From Paenibacillus tundrae (GTDB lineage Bacteria; Bacillota; Bacilli; Paenibacillales; Paenibacillaceae): a DNA stretch of 64,000 nt. The first letter of the stretch is position 1; the number at the start of each line of letters is the position of its first letter. Below the pieces are notes generated by a model that was not told the origin of the DNA, ran no database searches, and was given only the letters and a program-made list of their open reading frames with translations. Positions 17,601-25,172 of this stretch are shown here, piece by piece. The DNA lies in NCBI RefSeq assembly GCF_036884255.1, contig NZ_CP145605.1:2728001-2792000 (forward strand), read 5' to 3'. Both the position numbers and the translations under genes were made by a program.

Positions 17601-18452
17601 CGAGAGGAGGTATCCTCAGAAATATGCCTTCTACTACTTGGTGAGGCGAATGCACTATCTTTACCTCTTGCCATTACTGAACTGATTTCAAAGACAGACT
17701 CACAACTATTAATGGACTGTGTAGAGGTGTTTGATGCGGAGCGTGGAGAATTTTACAACCTGGTTGGTACATCTCGGGATTACAGTTGGACATCTATAGC
17801 CTTGGAAATATTAAGGTATCCCGAGCATCCTGCATTCGCTAATGCACTCGCTTATGCGTTGAAACGTGTAATTAGTACATCTGCCACCAAGAGTTTTAAG
17901 AAATTTGTTCTACAAGAATGCATTAATATATGTAAATATGGGTCAAAGAACACCGTGCGCTTAATGGTGGAAATTATTCTTGAATGGACAGTAAGAGTTA
18001 GTGGAGCAGAAAGCCGGGAATTATGGGAGATCGTTTTCCAGAATCTCGAAGAAACGGAGAGAGAGGAGATCACAGTTAAATTAGCGGATGTCATTGAAGC
18101 TATAAGCAACAATTGTGATTCACCAGTCGAATTAATTGGAAGTCATGCATATTCACTTTTGCTCACTCATCATCTGACTTCTGACCATATCATATGGTAT
18201 CTACACAAGAATAACGGTTTTATAGGAGACGGAATGGTTACCTTTTTAGATTTCATATTTAACCAAGATCCACCACCAAGGGTACACAAAAGTTATCTAA
18301 TTGTACAGAGTCATTTTAGAGATAATGAGGATGAACATATGCTAAACTTGTTAAATAAGGTGGAGACATTGCGAAAAAAATTGATCAAAACATCTTCCGA
18401 CAAGAAGTATGTTTATCATTCCAGGGAACCGCTTGAGGGATGGAAAGAGTAA
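14640..18452 (+). CDS. Nuclease-nSTAND3-like NTPase with C-terminal HEAT-like repeats
   Basis: This 1270-residue protein begins TGTQGYDYQYLQTVYLVLL, which resembles the G-x-x-YQ entry helix of Cap4-like nuclease domains. D42 and E57-I-Q59-V-K61 fit a PD-(D/E)XK centre. The NTPase has Walker A GISFCGKS (278-285) and a Walker B-like RICFLEDPFG (323-332); the EDPFG form is typical of nSTAND3 P-loop domains. From about residue 590 onward the sequence shows helical pairs like HEAT/ARM repeats, for example DEALVLLASRF and REAAAFSLVHEYG. The likely role is phage sensing followed by DNA cleavage. The ATG follows AAAGGAG. It is not a duplicate of the first STAND gene, since P-loop and C-terminus differ. 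Confidence 0.7.
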   Translation: MSIEVTGTQGYDYQYLQTVYLVLLMWGRDGLELIVEKKDGEDAELHFSFEGNIVTIEIQVKSEQGNLEIDSLAKWVGHFPEKRENGNLLERIENDTQRKALFITRSRCSDSTKTFLSPIGTIDEHSISPLQGQLADTFLNAFSKAFEEKTPTPLKKKRDDFCKHQAGHLSKNKGRLRDIAQRILIWERADVISIQNEVIRLLKLQHIPEQVAPTVISQMEKAVRIARDVRGDVVPLIREILNNFAGNRTFLRPLHVPRENIDLLDRDLEEKNVLLLTGISFCGKSHMAEWIAEQFRADQGFTYVKENQLDSAYRYLMVASSESRICFLEDPFGHTNLNPDAMNTWSRLYDLTTKLAPHRKLIVTSRKDLIQSLNGSSSLEAWSLGECQWRDLTVSDANYAIDVWTAYSNTKHLPDNVEELVVDGMRMNTSAVLQPGQLRHLAYSEQAKLIDRSFEELASLARFDADQLGQSFLIRKPIEQISLMTMVLGNRVGIGMVEEAFFSHLQSVYDELRLTEGIGEAEAFCEELERAGYIQSVNGHWMFSHPTYYEAAMHVVENQQRFGQKRLLVILRHLLSSESVAIMLNVIRSLERIYEAYAVKDIRSEVRKMALQALTNSYPTMRDEALVLLASRFKELPPNDIQVIMSYIKSYHFSDYSIEWQDGIPKLKEHTQNIVWQRMIEHQNEGITKELFLAIAERLQSPDEAFKVIPEEAWQLARYLDVHELDAQIKLPVLKQLLTYKDAFIREAAAFSLVHEYGEDRRHLDLVLSDPHPFVVLQGIQGCFQGWNRWSLGERDWVRKKLQEALMVKVNCVAAHEFIIQFSQKPHRFRLNWEVISLEEREDLHRLWGTLLPVFLENVPDEFLEIDEAYLFETTSREASAFTEDQVVQITKAWVEWVERTISRKRPNDYGMGYLDFLLNHTNRSFTYREQLSIRLLSHQNSYIVSMSLAEYVNYWPHLHQQERAQVIKLLQSDRSDVRWLKAIALTREEVSSEICLLLLGEANALSLPLAITELISKTDSQLLMDCVEVFDAERGEFYNLVGTSRDYSWTSIALEILRYPEHPAFANALAYALKRVISTSATKSFKKFVLQECINICKYGSKNTVRLMVEIILEWTVRVSGAESRELWEIVFQNLEETEREEITVKLADVIEAISNNCDSPVELIGSHAYSLLLTHHLTSDHIIWYLHKNNGFIGDGMVTFLDFIFNQDPPPRVHKSYLIVQSHFRDNEDEHMLNLLNKVETLRKKLIKTSSDKKYVYHSREPLEGWKE

Positions 18453-18479
18453 TTAAAGCCATAAGTACTAATGGTATTA

Positions 18480-18513
18480 CCCCCTCTAAGTAGACACTTG
18501 GGGGGATATTTTT
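18480..18513 (+). terminator. Strong hairpin with T run, terminator or insertion-sequence end
   Basis: CCCCTCTAAGT pairs with ACTTGGGGGG around AGAC (18480-18504), allowing G-T wobbles, then ATATTTTT. It would terminate the STAND transcript 30 bases after the stop. Because the OrfA remnant starts directly after it, it may instead be the left end of the degenerate IS3-family element. Confidence 0.6.
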
Positions 18514-18894
18514 ATGGCGAAAAAGGGACAAATATTTCAGACGTATACCGAAGAACTCAAATTAAATGAAGTTAGATCGCATATCGAAGGTTCTGCAAGT
18601 TAAAAGATGGTTGCTGAGCGAGAATGAATTCGAAACTATTGACAGTTAAGGGTGTGGGTAAAAAAGTGGAAAAATGGAGAATCGTTTGATGAGAGCAAAA
18701 ATAGTTTTTCTAATCTACTGAAGGGACACCCTCTTACGAGTTTTGGCAGAGGAAGAACGAGATTATCTTCAAGCAAAGGTGAATTATTTAAAAAGCGGTA
18801 TCCAAATCTAGTAAAGGAGAAGCTTTTGAGCCAGCGAGAGAACTACACTATCTTAGATAAACTGCTTTCTTCGCTTCTTCAATATACTGAGTAA
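18514..18894 (+). pseudogene. Degenerate IS3-family transposase OrfA
   Basis: ATG 18514 opens MAKKGQIFQTYTEELKLNEV, the helix-turn-helix start typical of IS3-family (IS150-like) OrfA proteins. The frame stops after EGSAS at 18602-18604. Recognisable OrfA sequence resumes with VWVKKWKNGESFDESKN (from about 18652) and LLKGHPLTSF. Another shift separates EERDYLQAKVNYLKKRYPNL, which is in a different frame from the upstream piece. No OrfB (DDE integrase) is present. This is an old insertion remnant, consistent with a defence island that has exchanged DNA. Confidence 0.85.
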
Positions 18895-19261
18895 AGGTTT
18901 GGCTTTTCTGCGCTGGCTCCGCAAAGATCCCTCTGGGTTTTTTAGTGTTGAGTTCATGTTAACATGACTCTTATTTCACTTGTCTACCTTTGAGATTACT
19001 AGAGCAGGCTACTATTCTTAAGTTAAAGTTTAAAGGAGCTTTTATTAAGAGATAATTTTGTGGAATTCACAGTAGTGTTACAGTACTTGGTACTCTTGTT
19101 TTTATTTGTGAACAAAAAAAAGGGGAATATTTCGTGTAATGAATGCTATGAGCCGAACAAGCCAAAATACTCTTTTCCACTCTGGAATTAATCTCCATAC
19201 ACAAACAACCACTTAAGATGATTCATTGAATATGTGACTCGTTCACCATGACTTAATTAAT
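18895..19261. other. Gene-free stretch with a near-palindrome
   Basis: No gene is seen. GAGTTCATGTT at 18950-18960 and AACATGACTC at 18961-18970 make a near-perfect palindrome with one unpaired T. A weak CCC-TCT-GGG-TTTTTT hairpin lies at about 18929-18943. The stretch probably includes the eroded right part of the IS3-family element. Confidence 0.35.
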
Positions 19262-19311
19262 AAAAAATTTGAGACAAATATTGTTCCAAATATGGATGCG
19301 AACAATATTTG
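19262..19311 (-). terminator. Intrinsic terminator of the ptuA-ptuB operon
   Basis: CAAATATTGTTC (19275-19286) and GAACAATATTTG (19300-19311) form a perfect 12-base stem. Read on the minus strand, it is followed by CTCAAATTTTTTATT. It lies about 88 bases after the HNH gene's stop codon. Confidence 0.8.
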
Positions 19312-19398
19312 CCTTTCAAACGTACATCTCTCGTCCGAATGATCGTCAATTCCTTCTTCCTCAGGAGAAAGTATTTTGATTTGCTGACCTGTTTTTGC

Positions 19399-20538
19399 TC
19401 AACTACGTGTGATAATATCGAACGCCAGCTTGCTTAGGGGGGAATTTCCGAGCTTATCTTCCTGCAGCGCGTGTCCGTAGAGGAAGAGCTGAATTTCTTG
19501 TTCTGTCAGCTGCATATTGTCAAAAAGAGCGGTCAAATCCTTTTTATAGGCGTCCTTGTATACGTATTGTTTGTAAAGTAATTCTCTTACATATTCCTTA
19601 TGGCTCTGGTAAACCTCTTGTAACTGAAAAAGCCGAATGCTGCCTTCCAATTGATCAGCTCGACTTCCAGTATGCGTTTGATGCAGTTTAATATTAAAAA
19701 GAGTATTACCACCGATTAAAGAATCGCTGTTTGAAGAGGGGGTAAGCGCGACATCAAAATAAGTATCACGGTCAAAACCGGACTCGTATGGATATAATAT
19801 CTCAGACCCTTTTGCAAGCTTGAAGCGTGAGTTGCATATCTGACAGGAAGGCACGAAATTATACAGAGACAAAGATAACAGTTTGAAAATGGAATTTGGA
19901 TAAAAATGATCCAGATCTGCCGTTGTTTTTTTTGCTGTACCGTCTTTGTAAGACGTTATATACTGCCGGTTGCAATAGGGACAAACTTCTATACCGATCC
20001 GGTGCAGGAGCTCATGACGTAAGCCTCTACTTATGTTAGAATAGTCGATTATTTGAGCGATAAGAGCGTTTAATTGATCCATATCAGCTTTGACATCATG
20101 AACGAACTGACTGTAATTTTTGTTCGAACTGAGAAAAGAACGATGGTCTGGTGCATTGGTGTGTTTGTTGAGCCATGGATTGCTGTACTTGTGCACATGA
20201 GCTCTACGAATGGAAATACGATCTGCTTTTTTCTTGCCGGGTAGCTTGGCATCCACCTGCTCAAAGCTGAAGTGTAGAAATTTGCAAGTGAGTAAATAGT
20301 ATTCAATTTCTGGAATCTCAGCTATTATCTCGTCAAATGTTCCAGTTAACAATATTTTAAGGAAGCTTTCATTCAGATTACCGGTCGTCCGGGTTACAAA
20401 CCAAGTACGAAGATTTTTGCCCGTAAATGGATTTATGCCCAGAGTTGCCGCATGGAAGCATGTACTGACAGTGCTGTAAATTTCTTTATAGTAGTAATCG
20501 CGGACGTTTAACAAACGCTGAGAATCAATTTTAATCAT
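19399..20538 (-). CDS. ptuB: HNH endonuclease of a Septu-type (PtuB-like) defence pair
   Basis: This 379-residue protein has the layout of an HNH nuclease with paired CxxC zinc ligands: CPYC at 186-189, DLDHFYP at 208-214 with D210-H211 as the HNH core, and NFVPSCQICNS (227-237) supplying the Asn and the second CxxC. In Septu systems the HNH protein PtuB is the effector nuclease and works with the ATPase PtuA. The start overlaps the last 8 bases of the ATPase gene, so the two are translationally coupled. It is longer than typical PtuB proteins; the extra 180 N-terminal residues are unassigned and may contact the ATPase. Other HNH/ATPase modules remain possible. Confidence 0.65.
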   Translation of the reverse strand: MIKIDSQRLLNVRDYYYKEIYSTVSTCFHAATLGINPFTGKNLRTWFVTRTTGNLNESFLKILLTGTFDEIIAEIPEIEYYLLTCKFLHFSFEQVDAKLPGKKKADRISIRRAHVHKYSNPWLNKHTNAPDHRSFLSSNKNYSQFVHDVKADMDQLNALIAQIIDYSNISRGLRHELLHRIGIEVCPYCNRQYITSYKDGTAKKTTADLDHFYPNSIFKLLSLSLYNFVPSCQICNSRFKLAKGSEILYPYESGFDRDTYFDVALTPSSNSDSLIGGNTLFNIKLHQTHTGSRADQLEGSIRLFQLQEVYQSHKEYVRELLYKQYVYKDAYKKDLTALFDNMQLTEQEIQLFLYGHALQEDKLGNSPLSKLAFDIITRS

Positions 20539-22468
20539 TATTTTGTCTACCTTCGCGCTGTCTATTCAGCTTTTCCCGCTCTATTTTAAGTTCTTTTTCC
20601 ATTTGCTCTATTTTTTTCATTTGTAGAAGTTCGGGTTCAAGTTTGAGAAGTCGTTCGTTCAGCATTTGCGTCAGCTTTTTGCGCAGCACATCTTCGCCTA
20701 TACCGTTAATCAGGCCGCTGATTTGCTCCACCTCACTGGGATTGTACGAATCTAGACGCTCAATCCTGCGAAGAATCCGCTTGAACACTTGCGTCGCAAA
20801 TTCACCAACTGGAGCCCCAATGAAAAAATCGCTTTTCATAATATCGTAAATATTACTCATCAATCCAAAATCTGCTTGTTGTACTTCGCGTTTGATTTTC
20901 CCGCTATCATTTATAATTTTAATGCAGTTAATATGTTCCTTTGGTACGTCAGAAACCATAAATGGCGAATGAGTAGTCAATAGTATTTGAAATTTGACCG
21001 CTCGTTCAAAATAGCCTTGCTCAAGAAACTTGACCAGGTTCGCGATATAGCGTCTTGACCATTCTGGATGGAAGGAGGCATCGGGTTCGTCAATAAGTAG
21101 CAGAATAGTTTCGACTTTCGAGTCATTCAATGCGAGATGAACCGCTTTGAACAGATTAGCGAAGCCATTGATGAATTCCAACTCACCTTTGCTCATGCGC
21201 TGATACGTTACATGTAAGGTAGAACCGCCAAGTCGTGGATTCTCATCGTCATAAAGGTGCAAAAAGCGAACCAACTGAGGATCAAAGTCTTCTTTTAAAG
21301 AGACAGTAGCTACTAGTGAAGAAATGAAGTAGTGTTCATCGAGATCAATAAGAGCCGAAATGATTTGTTCAAGAGCATCCAAATCAAGGAGGGGATCGAA
21401 CTTATGCATGACCAGGGTCATCGTCTTCTGAAGCACTCGCATCGCCTGTAATAAATATTTTGTACGACCAATTAAGTCGTCACTGTCTAAATCAATTTGA
21501 GCAAGCACCGAGTGAAAAGTTTGAATGTCTTTTTTATCCCGGCTTTGTTTGAGCATGATCCAAAGCGAAGCAAGAATCGCTTCTAAATGACGAATAATAA
21601 ACTTTTCTTTAGAGGTCCACCGGTCTTGTGGATCTGCAGCTTGGTAAAGACGAATAGGAGCGATGGGTTTAAAAATTAGCGCTTCAGCTTTTTTTCTGTA
21701 CAGGTTGAAATTGAGTAGATGTTTTTTTTCTTCAAGTGTGCTGTATGCAGGGAAAATTTCTTCCTCTCGTTTCAAAGAAAGCAAGGCATTCTCAATCGTA
21801 TAATCCTGCTCCAGCAAGAGAAATTCTTTTGTCATAAACTGATACAAATTGGCATAGAGTGGCTGGCTTAAATACTGCCTTTGAAAACCGACATAGGTTT
21901 CGTGTACGAACTGGTTTGACTGTCCGCTGTACCAATGCTGCTTGACATCATTCGCCAGGTAAAGAGGTAAAAGTCGCTCTCTAATTAAAGATATTTGGTT
22001 GTTTTCTGTGTAGGCTTGCTGTATATATTCGGAGGCGATAAGCCCCTCAGTTTCTTGTTCATACTTGACCGTAATACAGTACTCGACGTGAATATCAAGC
22101 GGTAGACCTTGAACGTTACCGAGCAACTCAGAATGATAGCCTTCAATCAAAAAAGTATTTGTATCGACATGATAGATCGCGAACCAACTATTTTCCTCAA
22201 ATGGAAAGCGTTTAACCCGGTTTTGCTTGACTGAGCCAAGCAAATCGAGTAACGTGCTTTTCCCGGCTCCGTTTTTACCGATAACCAAATTAATATTATG
22301 AATTCGCTCGCTCCAAAGTCCGTCGTATGAATCTTTTTTTGGAGTAAGCTTAATTTCTTGGGATGACGGATTATATGAGATGTCAAATGAGTTGGTAAAG
22401 TTAAAATCTTGTTTTTCGTAGCAAGTGTCAAGTTTATGAAGGTAAACGTACAATAGCTTTGCACTCAT
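20531..22468 (-). CDS. ptuA: ABC/SMC-type ATPase of a Septu-type (PtuA-like) defence pair
   Basis: This 645-residue ATPase has Walker A GKNGAGKST (64-72), the ABC signature region YQRMSKGELEFINGF (422-436), Walker B ILLLIDEPD (455-463) with D-loop, and H-loop His500 in LLTTHSPFMVSDVP. A long helical insert separates the two halves of the ATPase fold, as in Rad50/SMC-like and OLD-like proteins. The C-terminus (about 605-640) is a charged coiled coil. Followed by an overlapping HNH gene, it matches Septu PtuA. No reverse transcriptase is nearby, so this is not a retron-coupled copy. AAGGAGAG precedes the ATG. Confidence 0.68.
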   Translation of the reverse strand: MSAKLLYVYLHKLDTCYEKQDFNFTNSFDISYNPSSQEIKLTPKKDSYDGLWSERIHNINLVIGKNGAGKSTLLDLLGSVKQNRVKRFPFEENSWFAIYHVDTNTFLIEGYHSELLGNVQGLPLDIHVEYCITVKYEQETEGLIASEYIQQAYTENNQISLIRERLLPLYLANDVKQHWYSGQSNQFVHETYVGFQRQYLSQPLYANLYQFMTKEFLLLEQDYTIENALLSLKREEEIFPAYSTLEEKKHLLNFNLYRKKAEALIFKPIAPIRLYQAADPQDRWTSKEKFIIRHLEAILASLWIMLKQSRDKKDIQTFHSVLAQIDLDSDDLIGRTKYLLQAMRVLQKTMTLVMHKFDPLLDLDALEQIISALIDLDEHYFISSLVATVSLKEDFDPQLVRFLHLYDDENPRLGGSTLHVTYQRMSKGELEFINGFANLFKAVHLALNDSKVETILLLIDEPDASFHPEWSRRYIANLVKFLEQGYFERAVKFQILLTTHSPFMVSDVPKEHINCIKIINDSGKIKREVQQADFGLMSNIYDIMKSDFFIGAPVGEFATQVFKRILRRIERLDSYNPSEVEQISGLINGIGEDVLRKKLTQMLNERLLKLEPELLQMKKIEQMEKELKIEREKLNRQREGRQNND

Positions 22469-22513
22469 TCTCGAAAATTTCTCTCCTTTGGAAGTAACAT
22501 AGCGTTCCTATTT

Positions 22514-22549
22514 ATTATAAGTGCTCTCTCGTTTTTTTGCGAGGAGCAC
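22514..22549 (-). promoter_or_regulatory. Candidate ptuA-ptuB promoter with adjacent inverted repeat
   Basis: On the minus strand a TATAAT hexamer (22514-22519) lies about 45 bases before the ptuA start. Immediately upstream is an inverted repeat, GTGCTC-T-CTCG and CGAG-GAGCAC around a T-rich loop (22521-22549), which would cover the -35 zone. No good -35 hexamer is seen. The arrangement suggests an operator or autoregulated promoter; the hairpin could also be an unrelated terminator. Confidence 0.4.
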
Positions 22550-23129
22550 GTTACAAGCTTCCTTGAAGCATACTTGAGAACTGAGGCATTTTAATTGATG
22601 TCGCAGATTTAGCGACTTTATAATTTTATCAGTATACTTAAGTATTATTTTAGCCAAGGACAAGCCCTTATACCCTTGCTACAAGGGCTGAATCCGAACT
22701 TGGTATAAAAAGGGTTATTGACTTGTCGGACAACTCTTACTTGCTCTCTATCTATGGTAATTATCTGTCTCCAAAAGAATTATTCTCAATAATTGAACAT
22801 CATTCAACAACAAAACGATTGAGGGGCAGTTTATACTGACTGTAGTTACTATAATTTAATGACCATTACACGAAGAGTGGCTTATAATAGATGAAGGAAG
22901 GAATAACATGTTAAAACGGAAAAGAGAAGATAAAAGGAAATAGAGCAAGAGAATTTGCAAAGGGCAGAGTTTAAAAGGCTTGCAATGTGTTCTCTGGTGC
23001 ATCAAGCCAGTCACCCCATTCTCGACAACCATAACTCTCCCATCAGGATCATTAAAAAGGTAGAGCAGACACTTCAATTGTTCGCTGGAACAATGTAGGA
23101 TCTGGGTCAATACCATGTGGGTCTCTTAA
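22550..23129. other. Gene-free stretch with an orphan open segment
   Basis: No complete gene is found. 22654-22839 is open without a start codon and reads in part IKRVIDLSDNSYLLSIYGNY then LSPKELFSIIEHHSTTKRL, which has coding character but no family I recognise. A short plus-strand frame with a ribosome binding site at about 22900 stops after 11 codons. The minus strand at about 22990-23110 also has pieces that look protein-like. The region seems to be a graveyard of small genes next to the defence operon. Confidence 0.35.
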
Positions 23130-23282
23130 TGTGCAGGACATTCCGATGAAAAGTGGATTTCCAATAGTACAGATGGATGGGGCTGGGGAGTGACCAGAAA
23201 GGTGAATATGATTCAAACTGACTATTCACATGAACTGCTTGATTATTTGGAGAAAACTAAGAGTAAGTTAGCGAAAAAATGA
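23130..23282 (+). pseudogene. 3' remnant of an unidentified small gene
   Basis: After a TAA at 23127-23129 a 50-codon open stretch reads SDEKWISNSTDGWGWGVTRK and ends in LLDYLEKTKSKLAKK with TGA at 23280-23282. A perfect intrinsic terminator follows 4 bases later, as expected for a genuine gene end. No in-frame start or ribosome binding site is seen, so only the 3' part is preserved. I do not recognise the family. Confidence 0.45.
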
Positions 23283-23285
23283 TGG

Positions 23286-23308
23286 AAAGGGGCAAATGCC
23301 CCTTTTTT
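23286..23308 (+). terminator. Intrinsic terminator after the orphan remnant
   Basis: AAAGGGGCA and TGCCCCTTT form a GC-rich stem with a two-base loop, followed by T residues to 23308. Confidence 0.85.
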
Positions 23309-23817
23309 ACATATGAATAGACCTTGAAGAAGGATGAACAGCCCTGATAACTTAAAGTTTGTCATCATGAACACCAATATGCGTGATTCATTATGCTACT
23401 TTTTCCAATCGGATAGGTCGAACACAGAGCCAATCTTTATGATCTAACAAGGCTGTACAAGTCTGCGAATGAAGAAAAGTCTTACCGGTTTTTCGGTAGT
23501 AGAGTCTCTTTTTTGTCTTTAAAGTTACTAATGAATAATATCAAATTATATTACTCGATAAAATAGGAGGGTGATGATTATTTTGTTAATGTAGAATGAC
23601 ATTAAGTTACCCACCACGCTGGAATTTGACATAAGGTTCTCCATACCCTGGAGAAAATATAAAAGGAAATTGTCTGGAATAACATAGATTTTCGTAATTT
23701 AGCTCATCAGTAAGGAATACTTGGAAATAGTGATGCAGAGTAAAACTAAAATAATCGAAGGAAAGGGTGTATTCATATTTCAATTAGATATTTTAAAAAA
23801 TAAAAAATTGAATCATC
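23309..23817. other. Gene-free AT-rich stretch, no feature recognised
   Basis: No open frame of coding character and no clear regulatory element is seen between the orphan remnant's terminator and the terminator of the AbrB-family gene. The region is unusually AT-rich towards its 3' end. Confidence 0.4.
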
Positions 23818-23851
23818 AAGAGTACCTCTGGTCAGATGCCGGGGTACTCTT
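23818..23851 (-). terminator. Terminator of the AbrB-family transporter gene
   Basis: AAGAGTACC (23818-23826) and GGTACTCTT (23843-23851) form a perfect 9-base stem. The minus strand continues into an AT-rich tail with T runs. Confidence 0.75.
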
Positions 23852-23874
23852 TGGTGTGAGATGAATGGTCTCAT

Positions 23875-25005
23875 TTAATTGGATGATCGTGAACATGACT
23901 CTGAATTGCCTTCTTTCTGTCTCAGCAATCGAGTGAGCACGATCTTCAGAACAGAAGAGACGATGAAGAAAATAAATAAAATTCGGAACAGCTGATATCC
24001 TGAGACGACCGATAAATTGGCGTGTACCTCATGAGCCATAATACTCATCTGATCCATGCCTCCAGGAGCCATACTAAGTAAGGAAGTTGCGGCTGATAGG
24101 GAGTATACATGCATAAGGATATAACCTAGCCCCAGAGAGCCAGCAATGAGCAGTACACTACTAAGTAAAGCAAGAGTGACGGTTTGCGTCTTGCGCTGTA
24201 GCTGCTCGGGTCGAAGCATCAAACCGACATGACTGCCAATCATCAACTGCGATAGATTGAGTATAGAAGGGGGCAGTGCAGGTGTATGCATCGAAGTGGT
24301 CAATTGAATCACACACATGACAATCATCGACCCAAGCATAAACGCAGTGGGAAAACGCAGCTTACGTGCGATCCAAGCGCCAATGACGCATAGTGGGGCA
24401 TAGATCCATATTTCTGGGAATAACGCTGTCCATAAGGCATTTGTCTCCAGCACAGGGTCTGTTCCTACAACAGTAGCTCCACCGACCCATGGACTGAACA
24501 GGAGAAAAGGAACACAGAACACGATCATGATTAACCGAGTCACCTGCAAAAAGGTAACCAGGGTTAGATTAATGGATTTCATCTCCTCAGCTAAAGAAAC
24601 CATCTGGGATAATCCGCCCGGGATACTCCCAACAAGCAAAGACGGAAAGTCAAATGGAGTAAGCTTCGAAGCGAGATAGGCCGTTAATGTACAGAATCCA
24701 ATGAGTAGTATGGTCATGAGCAGCATCATGGGAAGCTGGTGCAGAATTCCTAGCAACGCATCCTCTGTAAGGGTGAGGCCGATCGAATAACCAACAATCA
24801 GAATTCCGTAATCGCGTACGCTTGAAGGCCACATTAAGGGGAGCTTAAGCACTTGTGCACCAAGAAGCATGAACACCATTGGCCCTAGTAGCCAAGGGAT
24901 TGGTGTGTGGATCGCAGTGAATGCGATACCTCCCAGTACGGAGACGCTTAAACTGAGCAAAAAACGAAAAACAACGGAGGGACTATGCTTACGCATTAAT
25001 CCCAT
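23875..25005 (-). CDS. AbrB-family (AbrB duplication domain) membrane transporter
   Basis: This integral membrane protein of about 376 residues has roughly ten hydrophobic segments in two homologous halves. Each half carries a Pro/Gly signature, GSIPGGLSQM near residue 135 and SMAPGGMDQM near 310. This fits the AbrB duplication family, often annotated as putative ammonia monooxygenase regulators although they look like transporters. Substrate is unknown. An ATG at 25014 has AAGGA almost touching it, while ATG 25005 sits about 10 bases after AAGGA, so I prefer 25005. The gene lies 158 bp downstream of the MFS gene on the same strand. Confidence 0.8.
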   Translation of the reverse strand: MGLMRKHSPSVVFRFLLSLSVSVLGGIAFTAIHTPIPWLLGPMVFMLLGAQVLKLPLMWPSSVRDYGILIVGYSIGLTLTEDALLGILHQLPMMLLMTILLIGFCTLTAYLASKLTPFDFPSLLVGSIPGGLSQMVSLAEEMKSINLTLVTFLQVTRLIMIVFCVPFLLFSPWVGGATVVGTDPVLETNALWTALFPEIWIYAPLCVIGAWIARKLRFPTAFMLGSMIVMCVIQLTTSMHTPALPPSILNLSQLMIGSHVGLMLRPEQLQRKTQTVTLALLSSVLLIAGSLGLGYILMHVYSLSAATSLLSMAPGGMDQMSIMAHEVHANLSVVSGYQLFRILFIFFIVSSVLKIVLTRLLRQKEGNSESCSRSSN

Positions 25006-25172
25006 CCGTTCCATTTCCTTATATTAGTTGGCACGAGCCCTATACGTGAATCGGTATATAGGTTTAAGTTGCAAATTTGATTCATGTAAGATCACTCCTG
25101 GTGAATAGGTGCTTATTTTACTTCAAGGAATCTTCGACCCTTCAACTCATCTCATTCTACCTTACTCGCATA

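Noticed and set aside
14640-18452. The second STAND gene as a duplicate of the first
   Set aside because: Walker motifs, nuclease motif spacing and C-terminal repeat type all differ, so they are separate families.
19399-22468. Retron-associated PtuAB
   Set aside because: No reverse transcriptase gene or msr/msd-like structure is present on either side of the pair.
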